Part shown: positions 30,063 to 39,462 of the stretch, one piece after another
Position numbering within the stretch: position 1 is the first letter of the stretch
Layout: the number at the start of each line of letters is the position of its first letter
Assembly (NCBI RefSeq): GCF_000763135.2
Contig: NZ_JRPR02000008.1
Location: 1-44,455, forward strand
Origin: Helicobacter jaachi
GTDB taxonomy: Bacteria; Campylobacterota; Campylobacteria; Campylobacterales; Helicobacteraceae
Reading direction: 5' to 3'
Length of the DNA: 44,455 nt
The notes under the pieces: generated by a model
Database searches by the model: none
What the model was told of the DNA's origin: nothing
What the model saw: the letters and a program-made list of their open reading frames with translations, nothing else
Position numbers and translations under genes: made by a program

Positions 30063-31159
30063 CTTAGAATCTCATATCCGCCCTCTTTAAGATATTTATC
30101 TTTTTGCATAAGTTTTAAATCACTTTGCACCATATCTTTAACAAGCGCATTTAAGTCATATTCAGGCACCCAGCCTAATTTTTCTCTAGCCTTACTCGCA
30201 TCACCGATGAGCAAATCTACTTCGGTTGGGCGGAAATATCGCTTATCTACGCTTACTACCTCCATACCGCTTTGCAGTTTGAAATCCCCCCTGCACGCCT
30301 TAATATAGCCTTTTTCATTTATGCCCTCACCCCTAAACTCAACCTCAATACCAAGCTCGGCAAATGCCATTTTGACAAACTCCCGCACTTCTGTGGTTAC
30401 ACCAGTGGCAATCACCCAATCCTCTGCATTTTGCGCTTGTAGAATAAGCCACATCATACGCACATAATCTTTTGCATGCCCCCAATCGCGCTTAGCACTT
30501 AGATTCCCAAGATAAAGCTTATCTTGCAATCCTAGCGCGATTTTTGCCACAGCACGCGTGATTTTGCGCGTTACAAAGGTTTCGCCGCGGATAGGGCTTT
30601 CGTGATTAAATAAAATACCATTGCTTGCAAAGACATTATATGCCTCGCGGTAATTTACGGTTATCCAATACGCATAGAGTTTAGCACACGCATAAGGCGA
30701 GCGGGGATAAAAGGGCGTTTTTTCACTCTGCGGGACTTCTTGCACTAAGCCATAAAGCTCGCTTGTGGAGGCTTGATAGATTTTTGTGTGCTGATTTAAG
30801 CCTAGTAATCGCACAGCCTCTAAGATTCTAAGCGTGCCTATGCCATCGGCGTTTGCGGTGTATTCTGGCGTTTCAAAGCTTACAGCCACATGGCTCATAG
30901 CTGCTAGATTATAAATCTCATCTGGTTTTGTATCTGCAATAATGCGCGTAAGATTCATAGAATCTGTTAAATCCCCATAGTGCAGGAAAAAATTGCGATT
31001 GTCAATATGTGGGTCTTGGTAGAGATGGTCGATTCTATCGGTATTAAAAAGCGAGCTTCTGCGCTTAATACCATGCACCTCATAGCCTTTTTTAAGTAAA
31101 AATTCTGCTAAATACGCGCCATCTTGCCCTGTTATGCCTGTAATCAACGCCCTTTTCAT
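30050..31159 (-). CDS. gmd: GDP-mannose 4,6-dehydratase
   Basis: This 369-aa short-chain dehydrogenase/reductase-family enzyme makes GDP-4-keto-6-deoxymannose for fucose or rhamnose-type sugars. It has the NADP loop [16 protein letters not shown], the catalytic Thr/Glu in STSELYG, and YACAKLYA with the YxxxK pair. It supplies O-antigen sugars. No fucose synthase (fcl) or other nucleotide-sugar gene is adjacent, so its partner must be elsewhere. Confidence 0.95.
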   Translation of the reverse strand: MKRALITGITGQDGAYLAEFLLKKGYEVHGIKRRSSLFNTDRIDHLYQDPHIDNRNFFLHYGDLTDSMNLTRIIADTKPDEIYNLAAMSHVAVSFETPEYTANADGIGTLRILEAVRLLGLNQHTKIYQASTSELYGLVQEVPQSEKTPFYPRSPYACAKLYAYWITVNYREAYNVFASNGILFNHESPIRGETFVTRKITRAVAKIALGLQDKLYLGNLSAKRDWGHAKDYVRMMWLILQAQNAEDWVIATGVTTEVREFVKMAFAELGIEVEFRGEGINEKGYIKACRGDFKLQSGMEVVSVDKRYFRPTEVDLLIGDASKAREKLGWVPEYDLNALVKDMVQSDLKLMQKDKYLKEGGYEILSYFE

Positions 31160-31287
31160 CGCTATCCTTTGGATTAAACTTAAAAGCGCGCATTGTAAAA
31201 TATATTTGCTTAAATGTGTATTGTGTGCCAGAGGGCTTCACGCATCAAAGGCTAAACTCTTAGCAAGGGATTATTGATAGGAGAGGA

Positions 31288-31461
31288 TTATTTTTTGTAT
31301 AAATCCCCACTTGCGCCAATACATTGCTGGCTGCATTGTCCGCTTGTGCAAATAGTGCGGCACTCAACGCTTTGAAACTCCCCAACAGGCTGCTTTTTAC
31401 TGCATGCACCCCATACCATTGCACTTATAAATAACAAACACACTAAGGCTACATTTTTCAT
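31288..31461 (-). CDS. Small Cys-rich lipoprotein
   Basis: The 57-aa protein has a signal peptide (MKNVALVCLLFISAMVWGAC) ending in a Cys at residue 20, so a lipoprotein is likely, although the lipobox (WGAC) is not classical. The mature part has four to five Cys (CRTICTSGQCSQQC), which suggests disulphides or metal binding. A GGAGTGAAA ribosome site precedes the ATG at 31461; a longer frame from 31485 has no such site. No family is recognised. Confidence 0.6.
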   Translation of the reverse strand: MKNVALVCLLFISAMVWGACSKKQPVGEFQSVECRTICTSGQCSQQCIGASGDLYKK

Positions 31462-31617
31462 TTTCACTCCTTTGTATTTATTCACGCTCCAGATTCTATG
31501 AATGGGCTTATTTCAAAGCATCTCAAGCATTTTTAGTGCCATTTTATATAAGAATTTATAAAGATTTAATACAATCGCACTTTTTACGATAAGCATAAAA
31601 GAGGCAGAGGAGGCTAT

Positions 31618-32826
31618 ATGCCACATTCACATTTGCGCGCGCCGCGTTTAAGTGCGGAGTTATTAAAAAAAATCTTTGTCGCAGCGAGTATTCGGCGCTG
31701 GAATGACCACGCCACACCTGTGGAATTTGTCGAGCTTGATAAGCAGGCGCATAAAATTGTCATTGCCTATATTTTGGGCAAATATGAGGAGTATATCCGC
31801 GATGTGCGCATAGATTGGGAGCGGCTTATTTTGCAATTTTGCTTTGAGTTTTTTGAGCGCGTAGTGCTTACAGATATTAAGCCGCCTGTGTTTCACCGCC
31901 TGCGGCAAACACATAATAAAGAATTAGTAGAGTTTGTGTGCAAGCAATTAGAATCTGAACTTAGTCAATATGAGTTTTTCGCGCAAATGAGGGAATATCT
32001 TTTAAGCTCAAAGGATAATTTGGAGAAGCAAATTCTTAAAGCCTCGCATTATTATGCCTCCAAATGGGAGTTTGATATTATTTATTATTTTAATCCGCAT
32101 ATGTATGATGTGCAGCATATCCGCGATGTGATTAATAAGGAAGTGGAGGAGCATTATCATCTAGCAGGTATGCAGCAAATTATGCTTTATGAGCAGGTGC
32201 GGGAGCTTGTGAGTATGTTTGGGCAGCTAAGATTCCAAAAGCGGTGGAGTCAAACGCCTAGAATCCCAGCTACTTCGGTGCTAGGGCATACGCTTATTGT
32301 GGCTTTGAGCGCGTATTTAGCAAGCCTTGATATAGGTTGCTGCAAGCAAATGCGCATTAATCATTTTTTATGCGGCTTATTTCATGATTTGCCAGAAATC
32401 TTAACCCGCGACATTATCTCGCCTATCAAACGCAGCGTAAAGGGGCTTGATGAGTTTATTAAAAAAATTGAAGAAGAGGCTGTGCAAAGCAAGATTTTAT
32501 CTATCGTGCCGCCTAATATAGCAGAGGACATTATTTACTTTACGCAAAATGAATTTAGCAATCGCTACAAAATCGAGCATTTTCATCATATCTGCAGTGC
32601 GCAAGATATGCTAGAAAAATATAATTATGATGAGTTTAATGCCGTGTATGGGGAGTTTTTAAAGATTTTTGATAATTTGGGCGCGTATTTGGAAGCCAAA
32701 ATTTCTATATCGCATGGTATTTCAAGCGATGATTTACGCAGTGGCGCGGAGGGCATTTATCAAAAATGCAAAGATATACAAGTAAATGGCATAGATTTGG
32801 GCAAGCTTTTTAGGGACTTTTATTAG
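31618..32826 (+). CDS. HD-domain phosphohydrolase-like protein
   Basis: This 402-aa protein has an HD domain in its middle: VLGHTLIVALSAYL supplies the first His, and CGLFHDLPEILTRDIISPIK has the HD pair and following acidic residue. This resembles YfbR-type 5'-nucleotidase/HD proteins. The N-terminal 200 residues are helical without a recognised motif. A RBS GAGGAGG is seen, and a TACAAT -10 candidate lies at 31570-31575. The substrate is unknown. It is a single gene with a long non-coding gap after it. Confidence 0.65.
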   Translation: MPHSHLRAPRLSAELLKKIFVAASIRRWNDHATPVEFVELDKQAHKIVIAYILGKYEEYIRDVRIDWERLILQFCFEFFERVVLTDIKPPVFHRLRQTHNKELVEFVCKQLESELSQYEFFAQMREYLLSSKDNLEKQILKASHYYASKWEFDIIYYFNPHMYDVQHIRDVINKEVEEHYHLAGMQQIMLYEQVRELVSMFGQLRFQKRWSQTPRIPATSVLGHTLIVALSAYLASLDIGCCKQMRINHFLCGLFHDLPEILTRDIISPIKRSVKGLDEFIKKIEEEAVQSKILSIVPPNIAEDIIYFTQNEFSNRYKIEHFHHICSAQDMLEKYNYDEFNAVYGEFLKIFDNLGAYLEAKISISHGISSDDLRSGAEGIYQKCKDIQVNGIDLGKLFRDFY

Positions 32827-32901
32827 GAATATGCTAAAATCCCGCCCTAGATTCTATAAAATCTACAGAATCTATGATGTTCGCATATGGGATTTGCCCA
32901 A

Positions 32902-33076
32902 AGACAAAGACTATGCACATACTTTAAAAGCTAACGCGATAGCGCGGCATGATAGAATCTCACCTCTAAAACTAAGTTGATAGATTAGCTAAAGCTTAAG
33001 CTATAACTTTATACTTTGAGGGCGCGCAGGGCGATTCATTTGCCCGCAGACAAAGACTATGCACATACTTTTAAAG
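32902..33076 (+). repeat. Imperfect direct repeat pair in the gtrB upstream gap
   Basis: The same 29-bp tract (starting AGACAAAGACTATGCACATAC) appears at 32902-32930 and 33048-33076. Both copies follow a TTTGCCC segment. This suggests local duplication or two partial copies of one element. Confidence 0.7.
32963..33045 (+). repeat. Dispersed non-coding repeat, copy 2
   Basis: Runs from CCTCTAAAA to TTTGCCC. The last 47 bp (AGCTATAACTTT...GAGGGCGCGCAGGGCGATTCA) match copy 1 on the opposite strand at 10589-10635 with a few mismatches. Confidence 0.65.
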
Positions 33077-33160
33077 CGGCAGGATTTTAGAGATAAAAAC
33101 GGGGCTTTAAAGCAAAGTGTGCAGGGAGTTTATTAAACATAAATGACCAAACACTTTGCG

Positions 33161-33166
33161 TATAAT
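33161..33166 (+). promoter_or_regulatory. gtrB -10 promoter box
   Basis: TATAAT preceded by TTTGCG, fifty bases before the start codon; a consensus sigma-70 -10 element. No strong -35 is visible, as is usual in Helicobacter. Confidence 0.5.
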
Positions 33167-33216
33167 CGCCGTTTTTAGCCTAAAAGCCAACGCGATAGCA
33201 CAGAAAAAGGAGCAAA

Positions 33217-34225
33217 ATGCAATACTCTCTCCCATCTCTTTCTCACTCCACCCCCCCCCCCCGTTAATCCGCTGCTTTGCATTGTCATTCCAGCATTTAA
33301 CGAAGAGGCAGTGCTAGCAAAAACGCATAAAAAATTAGATGAGCTTTTATCTCATCTTATCACTAGCGGCGAAATTTCAAATAAAAGCTTTATATGCTTT
33401 GTCGATGATGGCAGCAGCGATGATACTTGGGCGATACTTAGTCATTTAGTTGCCTCATACGCCCATGTGAGCGCGCTTAAACTCACGCGCAATTATGGAC
33501 ATCAAAGCGCACTTTTAGCAGGACTAGAATATGTAAGCGATAAATGTGATTGTGCCATTAGTATAGATTGTGATTTGCAGCAAGATGAACAAAAAATAAG
33601 CGAGTTTTTGCAAAAGTATAAAGCAGGTGCGGACATTGTGCTAGGCATTCGCAATGATAGGGTTACAGATTCTGTAAGCAAAAAATATAGCGCGCTATTG
33701 TTTTATAAGATAATGAATCTTATGGGGACAAAGGTGGTGAAAAATCACGCCGATTATCGCCTGCTTAGCGCTAGGGCTTTACAGATTCTAAAAAGCTATC
33801 CAGAGGTGAATTTATTTTTGCGCGGAGTGATTATGGATATGGGCTTAAAGCAAGAGAGAGTTTATTTTGATGTTAAACCGCGCTTTGCAGGCGAGTCAAA
33901 ATATTCTTGGGCAAAGATGCTAAGTTTTGCGTGGAGTGGGATTACAAGCTTTTCTATTGCGCCCCTTAGGCTTGTGAGTATGCTAGGGCTTATATTTTTC
34001 CTCTTTTCTTTATGCTATGGCGGATATGTGCTATTTATTAAATTTTTCACGCAAAAGGCTATTTTTGGTTGGGCTTCTACGATTTTGCCTCTATGCTTTT
34101 TTAGCGGAATTCAGCTGCTTAGCCTTGGCATTATTGGCGAATATATTGGGAAAATCTATGCAGAATCTAAGCACCGCCCTAGATATTACATAGAATCTAT
34201 CCTTACTCCCAAAGATTGTGTATAA
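33217..34225 (+). CDS. gtrB: Phase-variable GtrB-like bactoprenol glucosyltransferase (GT2), OFF here
   Basis: The AAGGAG-preceded ATG at 33217 runs into a 12-C tract at 33251-33262, then stops (CGT TAA). The downstream frame, which continues from VNPLLCIVIPAFNEE to 34225, is in frame with this ATG only with 11 or 14 C. In the ON state it gives about 335 aa. The GT2 core has FVDDGSSDDTW, the SIDCDLQQDE donor/metal motif, NHADYRLLSARALQI, two C-terminal membrane helices, and the IGEYIGKIYAESKHRPRYY tail of GtrB/DPM1-type enzymes. These transfer a sugar to undecaprenyl phosphate at the inner membrane. It is the first gene of a gtrB-gtrC-gtrA set. The first Met of the fragment downstream of the tract lies near 33311. 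Confidence 0.85.
33251..33262 (+). repeat. Homopolymeric C12 phase-variation tract in gtrB
   Basis: Twelve consecutive Cs at codons 12-16. The current length puts the GT2 domain out of frame. Read-level or assembly slippage is common in such tracts, so the population state must be checked in reads. Confidence 0.9.
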
Positions 34226-34226
34226 T
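34221..34226 (+). promoter_or_regulatory. Candidate -10 box of gtrC
   Basis: TATAAT overlaps the gtrB stop codon. The ribosome site AAAGGAG (34249-34255) and GTG at 34261 follow. It may let gtrC be expressed when gtrB is off. Confidence 0.4.
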
Positions 34227-34260
34227 CCGCTCTTTAAAATTTACTTTCAAAGGAGTGTGA

Positions 34261-36025
34261 GTGTATTTCAAAAATAACTTAGCGGGGGGGGGGGCAGCAG
34301 CTTTTAGTTAAAAACCCCTCTCCAAAGGCTACTAGATTCTATAATGGCTGCTTTTGGTGTGTGGTGTGTGTTTATGCGTTTTGCGTGGCTTTTGGCGCAA
34401 ATTTTGGCGTGATTGATGACCATACTTTAGTAGAGACGCTGCTAAGGGGCGAGATTATTCCATTTTTTATTCAGCCTAGCATAGGCAGATTCTATCCGCT
34501 TGATGGGCAAGAGCTTAATCTTTTAAGCCTTATCTTTGCGCCCAATGCAGCAGTATTTTATACTTTTAACGCGCTGTGTGTGCTTATAGTCATTGGTGCT
34601 TTGCGCTATGCTCTAAGAGTGCTTTTGCCCATTATTTTGCAGCAAGATACAGAATCTACGCACTTAAATTTTGCACAAATAAGCTCTGCGCAAGCAAACT
34701 TCACGCAAGCTTGCACAGAATCTACGCGCCCAAACAAGCTACACTTTGTCATAGACATCACGCTTTTAGTGCTACTTTTTTCGCCAGCATTTGCTACAGC
34801 GTGGCTTAGGCTTTTTGTGCCAGAGCGTATGGAATTTGTATTTTTAAGCCTTTTTATGCTCTCTTATGCCTTTGTGTGGGATTGCAAATACGCCCATAGA
34901 GCCACTTTACAGAATCTAGCTTTTATAATGAGCCTTATATGTGCTAATATCGCGCTATACTACAAAGAGACGGCTTTTGCTATGGTGTTTGCCTTTGGCT
35001 TTGGTATGGCAGTGTGTGGGTGGAAATCTCAAAGCGCTCGCCTAAAAGGGCTGCATATTGGGCTTATGCTAAGTGCGCTTGTGTGGTTTGTGGTGTATTG
35101 CGCGATTATGTTTGCGTATAAAGACACTAGCGGGCGCTATGGAGAGACACACTATGAGAGTTGGCTAGTGATTTTAAAAATGGGCTTTATGGGCTTATGC
35201 CATGAGCCATTTTTGTATGGGCTGACCTTTGGCGCGCTGTTTTATAGAATCTATGCCCTCTTTGTGCGCAAAAAGGGCTTTAATCCCCTACTTGATAGCG
35301 CAATTCTTGCTAGCTGCACGCTTTTATTAGAATATTTTGTGCTACGGCTTGGCGGCTCGCTGCATTATTGCCTGCCAGCATATATTTTTGGACTTGTGGT
35401 GATAGCTTACTGCTTTTATAATTGGTGGCAGATTCTATACGGTAAGATATGGCTTATCGTGCTTTTGTGCTTTTTTGTGGGCAATAGTATGTTTGCTTTT
35501 ATCTATCATTTTGCGCATTATAAATTTGTGCCAAATAATTTTCAAGCCACCTTGCAATTTATGAGTGATTATACGCACAAATACCCAAATACGCGCATAT
35601 TTCTTGAGGGCGTGGATAGAGTAAATGGCGTGGAAGTGTATGTGAGCTTTGATAGGTGGCTTAGATTCTATGGGGCGAGTGATTATGACTTTTTTAGCGA
35701 TAAAGTCCCAGATGTGCGCGTGCAGGGCAGAGGCGATGAAAATGCAAGGCTAAGTGTGTTTAAAAATGATGTGAGCATACCAAAGCACAGCGGGGACATT
35801 GTGATTGTAACGCCCTTTAGTGAAAATAACTTTGATACCCCCGCACTGCTTAGTGAAGCTGATGTGATTTTTGAGGCAGATTATGGCTACAATGTGCCGC
35901 TATTTGGGATAAAGTCATGGCTTAAGAAACTGCTTACATCTTTTGGACTAGCGCGCGGGGATAGTGTCATTTCGCATAATCTTTATAGTCTGCCGCTGCA
36001 TTTTTATGTCCTACGCGTGCGCTAG
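34261..36025 (+). CDS. Phase-variable GtrC-like polytopic glycosyltransferase, OFF here
   Basis: A GTG start at 34261 (RBS AAGGAG) runs into an 11-G tract at 34284-34294 and then a stop (TTT AGT TAA). With 10 or 13 G the frame continues as QQLLVKNPSP into the large frame ending at 36025, giving about 587 aa. The protein has roughly ten hydrophobic helices, a luminal-type FGVIDDHTLVETLLRGEI segment after the first helix (an acidic loop as in GT-C enzymes), and a C-terminal soluble part with DRVNGVEVYVSFDRWL. By position it is the serotype-type glucosyltransferase of a gtr set; this is inferred from context and topology, not from a recognised family signature. Confidence 0.7.
34284..34294 (+). 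repeat. Homopolymeric G11 phase-variation tract in gtrC
   Basis: Eleven Gs at codons 8-12 of the gene. It is in the OFF register; ON would be 10 or 13. Confidence 0.9.
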
Positions 36026-36124
36026 TGGTTTTACTTGAGGCTTTTATGCGCATTATTTTGGAGTTAAACGCTTTGTGGTAGAATAGCCCTTTTCACAAAA
36101 TTCGCATAAGTTTAGGAGAGGGCG

Positions 36125-36547
36125 ATGAAAGAGCGTTCTTTGCATAAAGCGGGCATATTATATCTTTGTGTGGGCGTTATAAATACCTGCGTGGGATATG
36201 GGATAATTTTTGCGCTCATATGGTGCGGGCTTGTGCCTGAAGTGGCAAATGTGCTAGGCTACATCGTGGGCTTTATCGTGTCATATTTCCTTAATAAAAC
36301 TTTTACTTTTGCGTCCTCAAGCTCGCATAAGCGCGATTTACCTCGCTTTGCCATTTCTATGGGTGTGGCGTATATCGTGCAGCTGCTTGCTATGATGCTA
36401 AGTTATAGAATCTTTGAATGGAATGTGTATTTGTGCCAAATTGTTGGCGGCGCATTTTATGTAGCAGTGGGATTTGCTATGAGCCGATTTTGGGCTTTCA
36501 AAAAGCCTAAGCAGCCAGATTCTATAAATGCAGATTCTATAAACTAA
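36125..36547 (+). CDS. gtrA: GtrA-like flippase family protein
   Basis: The 140-aa protein has four membrane helices. The family block VGVINTCVGYGIIFALIW, LGYIVGFIVSYFLNKTFTF is clear. GtrA proteins are thought to flip lipid-linked sugars to the periplasm. RBS AGGAGAGGG precedes the ATG. A TAGAAT -10 candidate is near 36079. Last of the gtrB-gtrC-gtrA set. It ends with a Ser/Asp/Asn tail encoded by two AGATTCT words. Confidence 0.9.
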   Translation: MKERSLHKAGILYLCVGVINTCVGYGIIFALIWCGLVPEVANVLGYIVGFIVSYFLNKTFTFASSSSHKRDLPRFAISMGVAYIVQLLAMMLSYRIFEWNVYLCQIVGGAFYVAVGFAMSRFWAFKKPKQPDSINADSIN

Positions 36548-36619
36548 AACGACTTTGGGCTTATTGTGGCGCATAAGCTTGCAATATTTGTAGTATAAAT
36601 ATTTCTTTAAGGAGGGGGC

Positions 36620-37345
36620 ATGATTATTATTCCAGCGCGCTTGCAATCCACGCGATTTCCGCAAAAGGTGCTGTGCGATATAGGTGGGTTGCCTATGGTG
36701 GTGCGCACCGCGCTTAATGCGCAGCAGATTGACGAAGTGGTGGTGGCGTGCGATGATGAGCGTATAGAATCTGCTTGCAAAGCGCATAAAATCCCATGCG
36801 TGCTGACAAGCCAAGCGCACACAAGTGGCACTGATAGATGTGCTGAAGCAAGCATAAAGCTAGGTTTAAGCGCAGATGAAGTAGTGATAAATCTGCAAGC
36901 TGATGAGCCATTTATAGAATCTAGCGTGGTTAGAACGCTTATAAACCTTATGCGTGAAAAAAACCCCTTTATGGCAAGCCTTGCCAAAGTCATTCAAAAA
37001 GAGCAGATTGTGGATTCTAATTTGGTTAAAGTGGTGCTAAATGCGCATAATGAGGCGATTTATTTTTCACGCTCGCCTATTCCATTTTGTCGCGATGAGC
37101 ATTGTGAGGCGTTGGAGGATTATCCATATTTAGGGCATTTAGGGCTTTATGGATTTTTTGCTAAGAGTTTGCAGGAGTTTTGCGCCCTGCCTAAAAGCCC
37201 GCTAGAAGAAATTGAGAAATTAGAGCAACTGCGCGCTTTGTATCATGGCAAAAATATTGCTATGGCAGTGGTGCAGACGCAAAGTGTGGGCATTGACACG
37301 CCTAAAGATTATGAGCATGCGCTAAAAAGCTTGCGCGGGATTTAA
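36620..37345 (+). CDS. kdsB: 3-deoxy-manno-octulosonate cytidylyltransferase
   Basis: This 241-aa enzyme makes CMP-Kdo for LPS core. It has the nucleotidyltransferase start MIIIPARLQSTRFPQKVL, VVVACDDERI, LTSQAHTSGTDRCAEA, INLQADEPFI and YFSRSPIPFCRD. AAGGAGG precedes the ATG. Its placement next to the gtr genes groups LPS genes together. Confidence 0.95.
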   Translation: MIIIPARLQSTRFPQKVLCDIGGLPMVVRTALNAQQIDEVVVACDDERIESACKAHKIPCVLTSQAHTSGTDRCAEASIKLGLSADEVVINLQADEPFIESSVVRTLINLMREKNPFMASLAKVIQKEQIVDSNLVKVVLNAHNEAIYFSRSPIPFCRDEHCEALEDYPYLGHLGLYGFFAKSLQEFCALPKSPLEEIEKLEQLRALYHGKNIAMAVVQTQSVGIDTPKDYEHALKSLRGI

Positions 37346-37447
37346 GATTTATAGAATCTGCTTGAATGGGCGATACATTTGGAGAGTTTGTAGATTCTGT
37401 ATTATAGAATCTAGTGCAAATTTAAACGAGTAAATAGGAGGGGATAA

Positions 37448-38821
37448 ATGGCTGCAGCAGCTACAACAAGCAAAGTCGATATGCGTAAAAGCTCCATTTC
37501 TAGGCTATTTTTTCATTTTTTTATTCCTAATTTGTGCGCTATGCTCGCACTTTCGACTTATTCTACATTTGATGGCATTTTTGTGGGCAAAAAGCTAGGA
37601 GAGGACGCACTGGCGGCTATTGGCTTATGCTGGCCTATATTTCCTGCGCTCATTGCTTTTGAGCTGCTTTTTGGCTTGGGAGCGGCGTCAATTGCGGCAT
37701 ATTTTTTGGGCAAAGGGCAGGATAATCGCGCGCGACTTATGTTTAGCTCGGTATTTTATTTTGCCGCTATTTCTTCAATCCTCATTGGCTTAATCCTTTT
37801 TATTTATGTTGATGAGGTTGCGCTAGCACTTGGAGCAAATGAGCGTGTAATGCCCTATGTGGTGGAATATCTGCAAGTGATTTTTTTAAGCTCGTTTATT
37901 ATGATACTTCACCCTTTGCTTGATGTGTTTGTGATTAATGATAATCGTCCGATTTTAGCAATGGTGGCTATGATTGCAGGGTCTTTATCAAATATTGTGC
38001 TAAATTATGTGTTTTTGTTTGTTTGGGAGCTAGGTATGTTTGGCTCTGCGCTGGCTACGGCTATGGGGCATGGGATTGGTATGTGCATTTTGCTTAGCCA
38101 TTTTGTGCGCAAAGTAGGGCGGATATATCTTGTGCGGCGCTTTTCGATAAATGCTGTGCTTGCCTCGGCAAAAAATGGTATCCCACAGAGCATTTCAGAG
38201 CTTAGTGTGGCATTTGTGATGATTATGTTTAATCACACGCTTAAATCCCTAGCAGATACGCAGGAGCAGAGCGTGAGCTACCTTGCGATATATAGTATTG
38301 TGATGTATGTGGGCGTGGTGTGCTTTACGATTTTGCTTTCTTGCGCGCAGGGCGTGCAGCCTGTGGCGAGCTATAATTATGGCGCGGGCGATATGGCACG
38401 GGTGAAAAAAATCTATGCCTTTGGCGTTGGCTTCTCAACTTTGGTTGGCGTAGCGGTGTATGCTGTGTTTATGAGCATAGATGCGTATCTTGTAAAATTA
38501 TTTTTAAAAGAAGGGCAGGAGATGATTTTAGAGCCAACGCTTGAGGCGATGAAAGTGTATTTTAGCGGGTATATGCTGCTAGGCTTAAATGTGGTGAGTG
38601 CGATATTTTTTCAATCCATTCAGCGCCCAAAAAGCTCTTTTATTATCACACTTTCGTATAATCTTATTTTTATTAGCATTTTGCTTTTTGTGCTATCGCA
38701 TTATTATGGTGTGTTTGGCGTGTGGCTCTCTTATCCGATTTCACTTCTTTGCTCAAGTGTGGTTGTGGTGGGCGTGATATGCTATGAGGCGCACTATGGT
38801 GTGCTAGCGCGCAGAAGTTAG
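37448..38821 (+). CDS. MATE-family multidrug/toxin exporter
   Basis: The 457-aa protein has about twelve membrane helices in two halves. The MATE opening FHFFIPNLCAMLALSTYSTFDGIFVGKKLGEDALAAIGLCWP and the GAASIAAYFLGKGQ segment are typical of the MepA/NorM-type. It exports cationic compounds with Na+ or H+ exchange. RBS AGGAGGGG precedes ATG. The substrate is not visible. Confidence 0.9.
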   Translation: MAAAATTSKVDMRKSSISRLFFHFFIPNLCAMLALSTYSTFDGIFVGKKLGEDALAAIGLCWPIFPALIAFELLFGLGAASIAAYFLGKGQDNRARLMFSSVFYFAAISSILIGLILFIYVDEVALALGANERVMPYVVEYLQVIFLSSFIMILHPLLDVFVINDNRPILAMVAMIAGSLSNIVLNYVFLFVWELGMFGSALATAMGHGIGMCILLSHFVRKVGRIYLVRRFSINAVLASAKNGIPQSISELSVAFVMIMFNHTLKSLADTQEQSVSYLAIYSIVMYVGVVCFTILLSCAQGVQPVASYNYGAGDMARVKKIYAFGVGFSTLVGVAVYAVFMSIDAYLVKLFLKEGQEMILEPTLEAMKVYFSGYMLLGLNVVSAIFFQSIQRPKSSFIITLSYNLIFISILLFVLSHYYGVFGVWLSYPISLLCSSVVVVGVICYEAHYGVLARRS

Positions 38822-38848
38822 CGCAAAATAATTTTTAAAAGGGGAAAT

Positions 38849-39462
38849 ATGAACAAAATGGATTTACGACTTACGCTAAACCTCGATAGCGGGGGGGGGG
38901 GCAGTCTGATTGTTTAGAAAATAATGCACTAGAGACTAATGAATTTAAGGCGCATTTAGACAAATATTTGCATGATTTAGAGAATCTAAAAATGCAAAAT
39001 GAAAGCGCGCTTGTAGCAAATGCCTTAAAACCATTCTTTCAAAAGCTAGGATTTGAAGCGCACACAGGGTATAAGCAAAAAAATAATAGCGAAATCGACT
39101 TAGCCTTAATGCACGAAAATAAAGTCAAAGTGATAATTGAAGCAAAAAAGCCAGATTCTAAAGATTTTATCACATCACAAAATATAAATGTGAAGTCGCT
39201 GCATGAAGCGATACTTTATTATTTTCGCGAGCGCGAGAGTAATCATTATCCTAGCTTTATCATTATCACGGATTTTTATCGTTTTTATATTTTTCATGCG
39301 CGAGAATTTGAAAAGTTTTTTTATCAAAATAAGGAATTTAAAAGATTCTATAACGAATGTAATAAGCCTAATTCGCTATTTAAAAATGCAGATTCTAATG
39401 ATATGAAAACACAAACTTTTTATGATGAAGTAAAACGCATTTTAGATTCTAAAAACTATTAG
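38849..39462 (+). pseudogene. 5' fragment of a phase-variable type IIG restriction-modification gene
   Basis: The ATG at 38849 leads into an 11-G tract (38891-38901) and a stop soon after; with 12 or 9 G it continues as QSDCLENNALETNEF to 39462, about 204 aa. The region has the N-terminal nuclease domain with EIDLALMHENKVKVIIEAKK (Asp...Glu-x-Lys, PD-(D/E)XK). In intact relatives a methyltransferase and specificity part follow; here the frame stops at 39460, and frameshifted remnants (ELLYILGLDEYLQEA) run to about 39559. The methylase core is missing, so the gene is broken regardless of tract length. Confidence 0.75.
38891..38901 (+). repeat. Homopolymeric G11 phase-variation tract in type IIG RM gene
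   Basis: Eleven Gs near codon 15. Current register is OFF; ON needs 9 or 12. It is preserved although the gene downstream is broken, so the break is probably recent. Confidence 0.85.

Larger units (their letters stand above)
32827..33216. promoter_or_regulatory. 390-bp gap upstream of gtrB, repeat-rich
   Basis: The gap has no credible gene. It holds the dispersed repeat (32963-33045), a 29-bp imperfect direct repeat (32902-32930 and 33048-33076, both with AGACAAAGACTATGCACATAC), and a second short pair (AAAAGCTAACGCGATAGC at 32926 and AAAAGCCAACGCGATAGC at 33182). A TATAAT box lies at 33161-33166 with an AAGGAG ribosome site before the gtrB ATG at 33217. Confidence 0.6.

Noticed and set aside
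33251-33262. The C12 frame break as a sequencing error only
   Set aside because: Length error is possible, but two further tracts of the same kind lie near start codons of surface and RM genes, which is the known phase-variation pattern.
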